From Roseivirga thermotolerans (lineage in GTDB: Bacteria; Bacteroidota; Bacteroidia; Cytophagales; Cyclobacteriaceae), in NCBI RefSeq assembly GCF_014653175.1, contig NZ_BNAG01000003.1:496001-560000 (forward strand): DNA of 64,000 bases, in the 5' to 3' direction. The notes under the pieces were generated by a model, which ran no database searches, was not told where the DNA came from, and was given only the letters and a program-made list of their open reading frames with translations. The position numbers and the translations under genes are program-made. Shown piece after piece: positions 52,952-61,834 of this stretch (positions are counted from its first letter, which is position 1; each line of letters opens with the position of its first letter).

Positions 52952-53809
52952 TTATGGAATCCACTTAATGTCTTTAAAGTTGGGCTTTCTTTTCTCTAAG
53001 AAGGCATTTCTTCCTTCTTTGGCTTCATCGGTCATATAAGCCAGTCGAGTAGCTTCTCCGGCAAAAACCTGCTGTCCAACCATGCCATCGTCTGTTAAGT
53101 TAAAGGCAAATTTGAGCATCTTAATGGAGGTGGGGGACTTTTGTAAAATTTCTTGTGCCCATTCATAAGCGGTGTCTTCGAGTTCATCGTGAGGAATAAC
53201 AGCGTTAACCATACCCATCTCGAAAGCTTCCTGAGCCGAATAATTTCTTCCCAGAAAGAAAATTTCGCGGGCTCTCTTTTGTCCTACCATTTTAGCCAGA
53301 TAGGCCGAGCCATAGCCTCCATCAAAACTGGTCACATCGGCATCGGTTTGTTTGAAAATAGCATGTTCCTTACTGGCCAGAGTGAGGTCGCAAACCACAT
53401 GAAGGCTGTGGCCACCACCAACGGCCCAACCGGGCACTACAGCTATCACTACCTTGGGCATAAAGCGTATAAGCCGCTGTACTTCAAGAATATTGAGTCG
53501 TGGCATACCATCATCGTCCACATAACCCTGGTGGCCCCTGGCTCTTTGGTCGCCACCGCTGCAAAAGGCCCAGCCACCGTCTTTAGGCGATGGCCCTTCG
53601 CCAGAAAAAAGCACTACACCAATGGAGGTGTCTTCACGAGCATCTAAAAAGGCATCGAAAAGTTCTGCCACAGTCTTGGGTCTGAAGGCATTTCTTACTT
53701 CCGGACGATTGAAGGCTATTCTTGCCACGCCCGTGCCGGACTTCTGGTAGGTAATGTCTTCGTATTCTTTTACGGTTTGCCAGTTTGCTTTGCTCATGCT
53801 CGTCTTCAT
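52952..53809 (-). CDS. menB: 1,4-dihydroxy-2-naphthoyl-CoA synthase
   Basis: A 285-residue crotonase-fold enzyme that closes the naphthoate ring in menaquinone synthesis. FNRPEVRNAFRPKTV (about 32-46), the oxyanion segment GGGDQR-like FCSGGDQRARG, WAVGGGHSLHVVCDLTLAS (about 125-143) and TSFDGGYGSAYLAKMVGQ are those of MenB. Menaquinone is the quinone used by the ACIII genes in this window. It is a single gene; an ATG four codons in (53797) is an alternative start. Confidence 0.95.
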   Translation of the reverse strand: MKTSMSKANWQTVKEYEDITYQKSGTGVARIAFNRPEVRNAFRPKTVAELFDAFLDAREDTSIGVVLFSGEGPSPKDGGWAFCSGGDQRARGHQGYVDDDGMPRLNILEVQRLIRFMPKVVIAVVPGWAVGGGHSLHVVCDLTLASKEHAIFKQTDADVTSFDGGYGSAYLAKMVGQKRAREIFFLGRNYSAQEAFEMGMVNAVIPHDELEDTAYEWAQEILQKSPTSIKMLKFAFNLTDDGMVGQQVFAGEATRLAYMTDEAKEGRNAFLEKRKPNFKDIKWIP

Positions 53810-53889
53810 TTTGCCGTGAAATTAGCACTTCGTTTTTAAAGTGTGAACTATAATGCTTAGAGATGTAAGCTCTGAAGCAGGGGTAAAAG

Positions 53890-53918
53890 AAAAGCCTCGC
53901 TGATGGGCGAGGCTTTTC
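53890..53918 (-). terminator. Terminator after the VPS10/BNR gene
   Basis: AAGCCTCGC and GCGAGGCTT pair around TGATGG, followed on the minus strand by a T-rich run. It lies 20 bases beyond the stop of the 53938 gene. Confidence 0.85.
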
Positions 53919-53937
53919 CGATAAGATTTTAATGATC

Positions 53938-56900
53938 CTAGTTTCTGATTGGGTCAGAAAAATCTTTGAAATAGTCTAGGTTAGTTCTGTCATAGACTGC
54001 CTTAAATTTCGGCCACTCGTTGCTAAAGAAATTATTAACAATCTGCATGGCTTCATTCATCATTTTCTGTGCGTTTTCTTTCAGACTTCTTTCGTTTGGC
54101 CCTGGGGCTGTAAGTCTGGAGCTGGCATATCTGCGGGCCTGACCCAGCCAGTTGTTGGCTGTGGTAAAGCTTTCTCTTGGCACGGCCTGTCCACGCTCTT
54201 GTCTTATGCCGGTAGTAAGCTTTTGCACAGGCTCAAATTTTTCTTTCAGAGCTTTTAGTGCTTCGCTCAACTCTTTGGTTGCGTCCTTATCGGCATTTTT
54301 CATTTCAGCTTCTACTTTTTCAATAATGTCATTGGCTTCTCTTACTCTGTTGGTAAGGTTAGCAAAGGTCTGAGACATTTTAAGTACTTCATCCAAAAAG
54401 TCTTGCTTAGCTCTCAGGTCGGCCATGCTTACTGAAATCCTTGGGTCGTAGTGTACCTTTACAGGCTTGGTTACTTTGTTGTCGCCCAACTCAATTACTA
54501 CAGTGTAATCGCCAGGAAGCACGTCTCCGGCTGTCTGCTCGCGGTTTTGGTTTCCTCCACCAAAGCCACCGAAACCACCAAATCCGCCACCTCTGCCTGA
54601 GAATTCAACAGGGTATGGGTTTCTTCTTTGCAGATCCCAGTAGATAGAAGTTACTTCTCCCTTTTTATAGGTGCTTGAAGCAGTTCTTACTGTATCGCCA
54701 CTAGCATCCAATACACTCATTTTAATGCGTGTTGGGAGCTTTTTGGTTTCTTGTTTTTCAGCCTCAGGCTCAGCATTTCTATTTCTCCTGTTTCTTCTGT
54801 TGTTTTCTTCAGGTTCGGCCTGAGTTTTTTCGGCCTCATCGTTTTTCACATAGAAGTTGATGGCCGCACGACCGAAATATTTGTTTTGTCCTTCATAAGA
54901 CCCTCCATCGGCAGGGAATCTCATGCCGGCAGGTTGTCTGTAAGTCATGTGATAGGCATCGGCTACGTCAAACACAATGAGTTCTTCGTTTTTGGCATTG
55001 TTTACACCTCTTGAAGCGAACTCTCGTAGAGGTCTGATGTCGTCCAGTATATAGAATGCCCGTCCAAAGGTTCCTATGGCCAAATCGTGCTCTCTTTCTT
55101 GTAAGGCAAGGTCCATAGTGGAGGCAGACGGATAGCCGTGGGTCCACTTGTTCCAGGTTTTGGCCTTATCGAAGCTCACGTATAAACCATTTTCTGTACC
55201 GAGGAAAACCAAGTTTGGCTCAACCGGGTCTTGCAAAATGGAAAGCGTATAACCAAACACCTTGCTGTCATCAGCTATTCGTGTCCAGGTTTGACCATAG
55301 TCTGTGGTATGGTAAGCATAGGCCGACCAATCGTTTCTTCGGTAATTGTTAGCAACCACCCAGGCCTCACCTGCATTGTAAGTAGAGGCTCTGATTTGCG
55401 GAATCCAGCTTCCGGCCGGTAAGCCTGGAAGTTTGGCAGCCACATTTTCCCAGTTTTCGCCTCTGTTGCGGGTTACTTGTACATTGCCATCGTCAGTACC
55501 TACCCATATTACATTTCTGTCTACAGGGCTTGGAGCAATAGAAAGTAGAGTCGTGTGGTTTTCGGCACCTGTGGCATCGATGGTCAGTCCACCACTCTCG
55601 TTTTGCTTTTGTTTTTCAGGGTCGTTGGTTGTAAGGTCTGGTGAAATAATAGTCCAGTCATCTCCACGATTGGAGCTATAGTGCAGGAACTGAGACCCGT
55701 AATAAACACCATTAGGGTTGTGAGGATCTACAGCCACCGGAGCATTCCAGTTGAATCGCAGGTCTGTGGCGGTATCGGGTTCGGTAGGTCTTACTACCTT
55801 GGTATAACCACTTACCTTATCGTATCTCGAAACGTTTCCACCCTGAGACATGGTATATCCGTAGCGAGAGTCGCTCATAATTGGAGCCACATCAAAACCA
55901 TCTCCAAAGCTTAGTTCTTGCCAGTCGCTGTTTCTAATGCCGGCATAGTTGAATACATAGGCAGGGCCTACCCACGAACCGTTGTCTTGCATACCTCCAT
56001 AAAGGTTGTAAGGGAATTCGTTGTCTACATTAATGTGATAGAATTGGCCCACCGGTAGTTTTTCAGTAAACCTCCAGGTTTTCCCCATGTCTCTGGTAAT
56101 GTTCAGACCTCCATCGTTTCCATCAACCATAAAAGAAGGGTCTTCCGGATGAATCCACCAGGCGTGGTGATCGGGGTGCACACCAGAGTATGGAATAATT
56201 ACTTCAAACGACTTACCGCCATCCTCAGAGCGCGAAACCATTGAGTAAAGGCTATATACTCTGTTTTCATTTTTAGGGTCTACGTAAATGCTTGAGTAAT
56301 AGAAGGGTCTGTTACCCATGTTGGGCTCTTTGTCAGCCGAAGCTCTCAATTCCCAGGTTTTACCTCCATCGGTCGAACGATAAAGACCATTGGCCTTTGA
56401 CTCAATCATGGCATACACATATTCCGGCTTATTGCGGGCTATGGCCAAACCAATTCGACCATAAGGGCCTTTGGGTAGGCCTTTTTCTCCGGTCAGGTTT
56501 TTCCAGGTATCTCCACCGTCAAGGGTCATGAACAGGCCGGAACCTTCTCCACCTGATTTGAATGTCCAGGGCCATCTTTTGTGCTCCCACATGGCCACAA
56601 ATATTTTATTGGGGTTAACCGGATCGGCCACCATATCGGCTACACCGGTTAGGTTGTTGGTATAAAGAATTTTTTTCCAGGTTTTACCTCCGTCTGTGGT
56701 GCGGTAAACACCTCTTTCTTCGTGCTCTCCCCAGGGAGAACCGATGGCTCCTACATAAACAATGTTAGGATCGTCCGGGTGGATGTATATTCTGTGAATG
56801 TTTCTGGTTTTTTCCAGTCCCATAAGTTCCCAGGTATCACCACCGTCAATAGACCGGTACACACCATAGCCACTGCTCACGGAGTTTCTTGGGTTTCCTT

Positions 56901-57252
56901 CGCCAGTACCCACCCAAATAATGTCTGGGTTTTTCTGGTAGATGGCAATGGCGCCAATGCCTAGTATGGCTTCATCGTCAAACAGAGGTTCCCAGTTTAA
57001 ACCACCACCGGTAGACCTCCAAAGTCCTCCTGAGGCTGCTCCTGCATAAATAATGTCAGGGTTGCTTTCTACTACATCTATGGCAGTTATTCTACCACTC
57101 ATAGCGGCAGGGCCCACACTGCGGGCTTTCATGTTCTTAAAAATGTCCATGTCCACCTTCTGGCCCCAGGCGGGGGCTATAAAAGTGAAAAGCATGAGAC
57201 TGAAGAGAGAGATTCTTAGTAGAAAAGAATCTTTGAGTTTTCTATTCGTCAT
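53938..57252 (-). CDS. Secreted VPS10/BNR beta-propeller protein
   Basis: A 1,104-residue exported protein. Signal peptide 1-31 (LLRISLFSLMLFTFIAPAWG). About residues 40-750 form beta-propeller blades marked by repeated S-x-D-G-G-x-T-W boxes (e.g. RSTGGGLNWEP, RSIDGGDTWEL, TTDGGKTWKK, TLDGGDTWKN, TTDYGQTWTR), the sortilin/VPS10 type. A long Gly/Arg/Asn-rich linker (around 800-905) and a helical C-terminal part (about 940-1104) follow. Annotation as glycosyl hydrolase is common for this family, but no catalytic residues are evident. ATG 57252 is chosen over a TTG 15 codons upstream. Confidence 0.88.
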   Translation of the reverse strand: MTNRKLKDSFLLRISLFSLMLFTFIAPAWGQKVDMDIFKNMKARSVGPAAMSGRITAIDVVESNPDIIYAGAASGGLWRSTGGGLNWEPLFDDEAILGIGAIAIYQKNPDIIWVGTGEGNPRNSVSSGYGVYRSIDGGDTWELMGLEKTRNIHRIYIHPDDPNIVYVGAIGSPWGEHEERGVYRTTDGGKTWKKILYTNNLTGVADMVADPVNPNKIFVAMWEHKRWPWTFKSGGEGSGLFMTLDGGDTWKNLTGEKGLPKGPYGRIGLAIARNKPEYVYAMIESKANGLYRSTDGGKTWELRASADKEPNMGNRPFYYSSIYVDPKNENRVYSLYSMVSRSEDGGKSFEVIIPYSGVHPDHHAWWIHPEDPSFMVDGNDGGLNITRDMGKTWRFTEKLPVGQFYHINVDNEFPYNLYGGMQDNGSWVGPAYVFNYAGIRNSDWQELSFGDGFDVAPIMSDSRYGYTMSQGGNVSRYDKVSGYTKVVRPTEPDTATDLRFNWNAPVAVDPHNPNGVYYGSQFLHYSSNRGDDWTIISPDLTTNDPEKQKQNESGGLTIDATGAENHTTLLSIAPSPVDRNVIWVGTDDGNVQVTRNRGENWENVAAKLPGLPAGSWIPQIRASTYNAGEAWVVANNYRRNDWSAYAYHTTDYGQTWTRIADDSKVFGYTLSILQDPVEPNLVFLGTENGLYVSFDKAKTWNKWTHGYPSASTMDLALQEREHDLAIGTFGRAFYILDDIRPLREFASRGVNNAKNEELIVFDVADAYHMTYRQPAGMRFPADGGSYEGQNKYFGRAAINFYVKNDEAEKTQAEPEENNRRNRRNRNAEPEAEKQETKKLPTRIKMSVLDASGDTVRTASSTYKKGEVTSIYWDLQRRNPYPVEFSGRGGGFGGFGGFGGGNQNREQTAGDVLPGDYTVVIELGDNKVTKPVKVHYDPRISVSMADLRAKQDFLDEVLKMSQTFANLTNRVREANDIIEKVEAEMKNADKDATKELSEALKALKEKFEPVQKLTTGIRQERGQAVPRESFTTANNWLGQARRYASSRLTAPGPNERSLKENAQKMMNEAMQIVNNFFSNEWPKFKAVYDRTNLDYFKDFSDPIRN

Positions 57253-57370
57253 CAGGTTCTTAGTTATTTGATTGAATAAGGAATCAAAATATGCCAAGAA
57301 ACCGAGGGCTAAAATTCAATTCTTAGGAGCGCGTAAATATGGGGTATAAGTGGTGTGGATATGCGGCTTA

Positions 57371-58039
57371 CTAGTCAATGTAAAATTTAAGTCCAATACC
57401 AAAGCTGAACGAATCGAATCGGGATTGACGCACTTCCAGCAAGTAAGATTCGGTCTGTCGGTCATAGGTTGTGGAGCTTGGGGTTAGGTACTTGGTGCGG
57501 TTGCTCTTGAGCGTTCTGAAAAACAGATCGAGTAATACGGTCTCGTTTAAAGGGATTTCTACACCGGCCGTTAGTCCATAAGTAAACGAGAAATCTCTCC
57601 AGTCTACAAAATGATCGAAGGCTTCTCCGAGGGCAGATTCTCTGAGAATAGAGCGGGTATAAATGTAATTGACCCCGGCCATAAAGTCCGTGTAAGGGTA
57701 GAAGCCGGCATCGCAATCGGGAGAAAACCGTATCAAAGCCATGAGTCTCATCATTTCGTTGTGTCTGCGGTAGCGCACATCTCCCAATGCTTCTCCGTGC
57801 CATCCGTCACGCAGTTCCGACCCGTACCGGGTCATGTCGAACATTCCTCCTACATAAATGGGCGAGTTACTCAGGTTATATGCCGCATTGACCCCGAAGC
57901 CACCACCCCAAATAGCAGGAGAGTCTTTTTTGAGTTCGCCACTGGGTAAGAACGAATGTAGCTGAAATCCGGCAGTGTGCTGGGCATTTAGCGAAATGGC
58001 TAAACCACAACAGAAGAGGAGGCTTAAAATGATTTTCAT
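57371..58039 (-). CDS. Outer-membrane beta-barrel-like protein
   Basis: A 222-residue exported protein: signal peptide 1-20 (ILSLLFCCGLAISLNA), then amphipathic strands with Tyr, Phe and Arg pairs and a GIGLKFYID end, typical of a small outer membrane barrel (OmpW/OprF-like size). The terminal aromatic residue fits outer-membrane insertion signals. No family is recognised with confidence. ATG 58039 is chosen; the upstream 12-residue extension precedes the signal peptide. It lies divergent from the XRE/S24 regulator. Confidence 0.75.
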   Translation of the reverse strand: MKIILSLLFCCGLAISLNAQHTAGFQLHSFLPSGELKKDSPAIWGGGFGVNAAYNLSNSPIYVGGMFDMTRYGSELRDGWHGEALGDVRYRRHNEMMRLMALIRFSPDCDAGFYPYTDFMAGVNYIYTRSILRESALGEAFDHFVDWRDFSFTYGLTAGVEIPLNETVLLDLFFRTLKSNRTKYLTPSSTTYDRQTESYLLEVRQSRFDSFSFGIGLKFYID

Positions 58040-58102
58040 TGATTTTGAGTTGGTTGACGGGGTTCTACAAACCAATAGTGTGCCAAAAATAGAGCTAATA
58101 AT

Positions 58103-58136
58103 TTTGACATACAGCTAAAATAATTAGTTATTTTAG
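58103..58136 (+). promoter_or_regulatory. Operator and promoter of the XRE/S24 regulator
   Basis: CTAAAATAA (58115-58123) and TTATTTTAG (58128-58136) form a perfect 9-bp inverted repeat with a 4-base spacer. It overlaps a likely -7 box (TATTTTAG, 58129-58136), with TTTG at 58103-58106 22 bases upstream. That is the layout of an autorepressed gene: the XRE protein bound here would block its own promoter. Confidence 0.7.
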
Positions 58137-58152
58137 GGCAAAATTATATGTT

Positions 58153-58938
58153 ATGAGTGTTGTTGCCGGAAATATCAAATACCTACGCAAGTTGCATCAG
58201 TGGACACAAGGAGAGTTTGCCGAGAAGATTCATATTAAACGTTCTTTGGTGGGAGCTTATGAAGAGGGTAGGGCCGACCCGAGACTGAATAATTTGCTGA
58301 ATATGGCCAAGGTATTTGGAGTTTCGGTAGATCTCATGATTACCAAAGACCTGGAAGGTAAAACTCTTGAGCAGATTCAGGCTATGGATAAAAAGAGTGG
58401 AGGGGCTATGAAAGTGCTCTCCATTACGGTGGATGACAAGGACAATGAGTACATAGATTTGATTCCTCAAAAAGCTTCGGCCGGGTATCTCAATGGTTAT
58501 GCCGATCCACAGTATCTGGAAGAGCTACCTAAGTTTCAGATACCTAGTTTGCCAACTTCTGGCACCTATCGGGCTTTTGAAATTACCGGTGATTCCATGT
58601 TGCCTATTAAACCCGGTACCATTGTGATTGGCCAATACCTGGATAGTCTTAGCTCTATTAAAAATGGGAGGTGCTACATTATTCTTTCTAAAGAAGAGGG
58701 AGTGGTTTACAAGCGTGTTTTTGACTATACCGATGAGTTGGGGCAACTCTTTTTGGTTTCAGACAATAAGGCCTACTCTCCCTATAAGATTGAGGCTTCT
58801 GACGTGATAGAGATTTGGGAGGCAAAAGCCTATTTGAGTATGGAAATACCCGAGTATTCTGAAGATGATATGAGCTTTGAAAAACTCAAGAATATTGTAC
58901 TTGAGCTACAACAGGAGGTAATTAAAATGAAGGGCTAA
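58153..58938 (+). CDS. XRE-family repressor with S24 peptidase domain
   Basis: A 261-residue regulator of the CI/LexA-like type. Helix-turn-helix at about 6-62 (WTQGEFAEKIHIKRSLVGAY); a linker; and an S24-type domain with nucleophile Ser148 in TGDSMLPIKPG and general-base Lys187 in GVVYKRVF, so the self-cleavage pair is present. The cleavage trigger is unknown. It is not next to any phage gene in this window. A perfect inverted repeat over its promoter suggests autoregulation. It shares its stop bases with the convergent 58935 gene. Confidence 0.9.
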   Translation: MSVVAGNIKYLRKLHQWTQGEFAEKIHIKRSLVGAYEEGRADPRLNNLLNMAKVFGVSVDLMITKDLEGKTLEQIQAMDKKSGGAMKVLSITVDDKDNEYIDLIPQKASAGYLNGYADPQYLEELPKFQIPSLPTSGTYRAFEITGDSMLPIKPGTIVIGQYLDSLSSIKNGRCYIILSKEEGVVYKRVFDYTDELGQLFLVSDNKAYSPYKIEASDVIEIWEAKAYLSMEIPEYSEDDMSFEKLKNIVLELQQEVIKMKG

Positions 58939-59162
58939 AAAAAGTCCTTCACCATTTCATCGAGCGGGAAGTTGTAGTTGGGGAAAATATCGATTTGTAA
59001 TAGTGACTTGGCTTCTAGTACAAGAATAAAGAAAAGGGCAATGAATATAAGGTTGAGCAAGTACTTGCCGAAAGTGAGCATATCGGCTATTAACAATTGT
59101 CTGGCGGTGTCTTTGTAGATACCCTCTGTGTTCACTTTGGTCTGTATTGTATTTGAAGCCAT
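58935..59162 (-). CDS. Small single-helix membrane protein
   Basis: A 75-residue protein with an N-terminal soluble part (1-25) and one helix (about 28-52, MLTFGKYLLNLIFIALFFIL), then a short acidic tail. I recognise no family. The ATG at 59162 is preferred over one 11 codons upstream because the added residues are basic and follow no signal. It overlaps the regulator's stop by four bases (convergent). It lies 67 bp from menE and could share its transcript. Confidence 0.6.
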   Translation of the reverse strand: MASNTIQTKVNTEGIYKDTARQLLIADMLTFGKYLLNLIFIALFFILVLEAKSLLQIDIFPNYNFPLDEMVKDFF

Positions 59163-59229
59163 ATTCAAATATAGGTGCAGCCGTCTTTTGGTCATTAGGT
59201 AATTTACTTAAATTCTTAAAAGTGGTTTT

Positions 59230-60288
59230 TTACTGACGCTGCCATTTACGCAGTGTCGCAGCCCGGTCTGGCTTGCCGCTGGCGGTAAGCGCCCAGGTAC
59301 TAATCAGTGCCCATATTTTGGGTTTTTGGTATCTATCTATCTGATTTTCAATTTGTTTTTCTCCTGATGTCACTTTTTTGTATACCTCTTCTTCTTTAAG
59401 TATGGCTACCACCTGCTCGCCCAAAGTAGGGTGAGGTAGTTTCCATATGAGTACTTCTGTTTGCAAAAGTTGAGAGAGCTGTTTTTCCAGAGGTTCAATG
59501 TGAACCTTAATTCCTCCGCTGTTCACTACCATGTCGGCTCGCCCTATCCATTTAAATGCCTGCCCATGAATCTCCACTAGATCGTTGGTTTGTATCCATT
59601 CATTGTTGGTTACCGAACCCTTTATTTTCAGTCTTCCCAAATCATCGGTGTCTATCTCATTATCTCCTATGAGGGAATAGAATTCTGATCGCTGGTGCCC
59701 ATTTATTTTTCTCAGGCCAATGTGCGATACAGTTTCTGTCATGCCAAAGGTCTGATAAACCTCGCTGTTCAATTGTTGTAATGACTGTTCCAGACTATCG
59801 GGTATAGCGGCTCCACCAATAATGATACGCTTCACTTTGTTCAGAAATCTTGTTCCTTCCTTATGGTCTATGAGCGATTGAACTTGCAACGGAACCATAG
59901 CAGTAAAGTCTATGTGTTCGTTGAGCAAGGGAAGTGAAGTAGGGGGTAGAACAAAAAGTTGCCATTGCCCAATGAGTGCTCTCACGAGCATCATTCGTCC
60001 GCCAACCATGTCGGGATTCATGCAGAGTAAAGCCTTAGCCCCATTTTTTATAGAAAGGTGGGAAATGGTGGCTCGGGCACTGGCTTCCATTTGGCTTCTG
60101 TTCAGGTTGATTTGCTTGGGTTTGCCGGTAGAACCGGAGGTTTGTAGGTTAAAGCTTGGAGTTTCGTTGAGCCAGGCACGCACGAACGCTCTTATACCAT
60201 TGGCCCATGAGAGATTGGCAGGTAGCTCGGTTTCACAAAGTTCAGTGAAGGTATATGAGTTGTGCTCAAAAATAATCCGCCCTTCCAT
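59230..60288 (-). CDS. menE: o-Succinylbenzoate-CoA ligase (short form)
   Basis: A 352-residue AMP-forming acyl-CoA ligase for menaquinone synthesis: activates o-succinylbenzoate and joins it to CoA, giving the MenB substrate. AMP-binding LQTSGSTGKPKQINL (about 49-63), TFGMTETVSH (about 184-193) and WIGRADMVVNSGGIKV near 247 are present. It is about 100 residues shorter than the E. coli enzyme, lacking much of the N-terminal part, as in other Bacteroidota. It is followed by tandem secreted proteins and then menD. Confidence 0.93.
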   Translation of the reverse strand: MEGRIIFEHNSYTFTELCETELPANLSWANGIRAFVRAWLNETPSFNLQTSGSTGKPKQINLNRSQMEASARATISHLSIKNGAKALLCMNPDMVGGRMMLVRALIGQWQLFVLPPTSLPLLNEHIDFTAMVPLQVQSLIDHKEGTRFLNKVKRIIIGGAAIPDSLEQSLQQLNSEVYQTFGMTETVSHIGLRKINGHQRSEFYSLIGDNEIDTDDLGRLKIKGSVTNNEWIQTNDLVEIHGQAFKWIGRADMVVNSGGIKVHIEPLEKQLSQLLQTEVLIWKLPHPTLGEQVVAILKEEEVYKKVTSGEKQIENQIDRYQKPKIWALISTWALTASGKPDRAATLRKWQRQ

Positions 60289-60549
60289 GCCCCAATGTTA
60301 GCCATTATTCATCAAATGAAATACAACTTACAGGAATGAAAACCGGGCTGTCTGGAGGATGTATGTCAGGCTGAGTGGGTTGTGGTTCATGAAAAATCAT
60401 GCTACTGTGCAAAGTGATGGTAGTTGTTCAAAGCATTATAAGAACTGTCTTTCTTCGGGATATTGTTTAATACTTTCTGTAGGTAATCAAAAAAAGACTG
60501 GCTATCCACGAACTTTGTGACTATTTTAGTACAACTTACTGATATACAC

Positions 60550-61665
60550 ATGCTAAAGAATTCGTTCGTTTTTAAGCTCGCTTTTTTGATTCTATTCTTT
60601 ATTCCGTTTCTGGCCTTCTCTCAATATCAGATTCAGGGGGTTGTGACCGATGCAGAAACTGGAGAGACTTTGCCTCTGGCTACTGTGTTCTTTGCCGAAA
60701 CTACCTTTGGGGTAACCACTGATACAGAGGGAAGGTACACTTTATCATTTTCGGAGCCCGGTTCTTATGAAATAGTGGCCCGTTTCGTTGGATACGCTAC
60801 CTATGTGGCTAAAATTCGGATCGAAGACGAACGCAATGTACGGCTAGATATTACCCTTAAACCGCAGGTACTCAATTTGGGTAGTGTTGTGGTAGTTGCA
60901 CGCGAAGACAAAGACTGGAGGCGCCATATGCGACTTTTTAAGGAGTTGTTCCTTGGCTATTCTGTTAATGCAGCCAAATGCAAAATTCTCAATGAGGAGG
61001 CCATCGATTTTTATATGGATGAGGAGAAGAACGTTTTATATGCTTATGCAGAGGAAGCCATAAAGATTCAAAATATGGGGCTGGGTTACGATTTAGAGTA
61101 CTACCTGGAAGGATTTTGGGTAGATTATAACAGCATGCTGAGCAGCTATGTGGGTTTTACTGTGTATAGGGAAATGGAAGCTCGCAACTCTAGGCAGAAA
61201 GGAAGGTGGGACGAAGCCAGAGAAGTGGCCTTCCGTGGTTCTCAGCAGCATTTTTTTAGAGCCGCCTATGCCGGCAAACTTGAGGAAGAGGGGTTTAAGG
61301 TAGCGAGAGTTACAGATATGGAACGAGGTATTCCAAAGAACATGACGGAGGTGGATCTCAATGAGTTAATCACTAAAGGTCAGTTTGAGTTTTCCCGCAG
61401 GCTCCCATTTAATGATTATTTACATGTGACCTACTTGTGGGAGGCCCAATCACATGAGTATATACAAATAGTAAATCCATTAGGAGGATCTGTTACTTAT
61501 TTCGGAGAACAAGTATCGTGGATTAGCCTGGTAGAAGGAGAGGATCATATTGAGTTCTATAGTAACGGTTCTGTGTATAACCCGCTGAGTTTTGTCAGTA
61601 AAGGTTATTGGGGTTTTGAGAAAGTGGCCGATATGGTTCCTATTAATTACAAGGCTATGAATTAA
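60550..61665 (+). CDS. Carboxypeptidase-like-domain secreted protein, paralog 1
   Basis: A 371-residue exported protein: signal peptide (about 1-25, FLILFFIPFLAFS), then a carboxypeptidase regulatory-like (CarbopepD_reg) domain, about 27-115, with the typical GVVTDAETGETLPLATVFF and DTEGRYTL blocks, then a unique region of about 250 residues with no named domain. The C-terminal part has EQVSWISLVEGEDHIEFYSN and ends GYWGFEKVADMVPINYK, shared with its neighbour. Not a TonB receptor: no barrel or plug follows. ATG 60550 chosen as start of the signal peptide. Confidence 0.85.
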   Translation: MLKNSFVFKLAFLILFFIPFLAFSQYQIQGVVTDAETGETLPLATVFFAETTFGVTTDTEGRYTLSFSEPGSYEIVARFVGYATYVAKIRIEDERNVRLDITLKPQVLNLGSVVVVAREDKDWRRHMRLFKELFLGYSVNAAKCKILNEEAIDFYMDEEKNVLYAYAEEAIKIQNMGLGYDLEYYLEGFWVDYNSMLSSYVGFTVYREMEARNSRQKGRWDEAREVAFRGSQQHFFRAAYAGKLEEEGFKVARVTDMERGIPKNMTEVDLNELITKGQFEFSRRLPFNDYLHVTYLWEAQSHEYIQIVNPLGGSVTYFGEQVSWISLVEGEDHIEFYSNGSVYNPLSFVSKGYWGFEKVADMVPINYKAMN

Positions 61666-61834
61666 AGGTTGTTGGCTCATTAGCTCTAAGTATTGTACCT
61701 CTAAGGATTTATCTACTAAGGTGTGGCATAATTTGGTGAATTATAAGGTTAGGCAAAATTATTGTGGCCCAACTTGTTGCCCTTCTTTGGGTAAACAGTT
61801 TTTACTTACAACCAATAACTTTTTACTTCAACCT

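Noticed and set aside
58153-58938. Prophage, suggested by the CI-like repressor
   Set aside because: No integrase, structural or lysis gene lies within several kilobases; neighbours are menaquinone and envelope genes.
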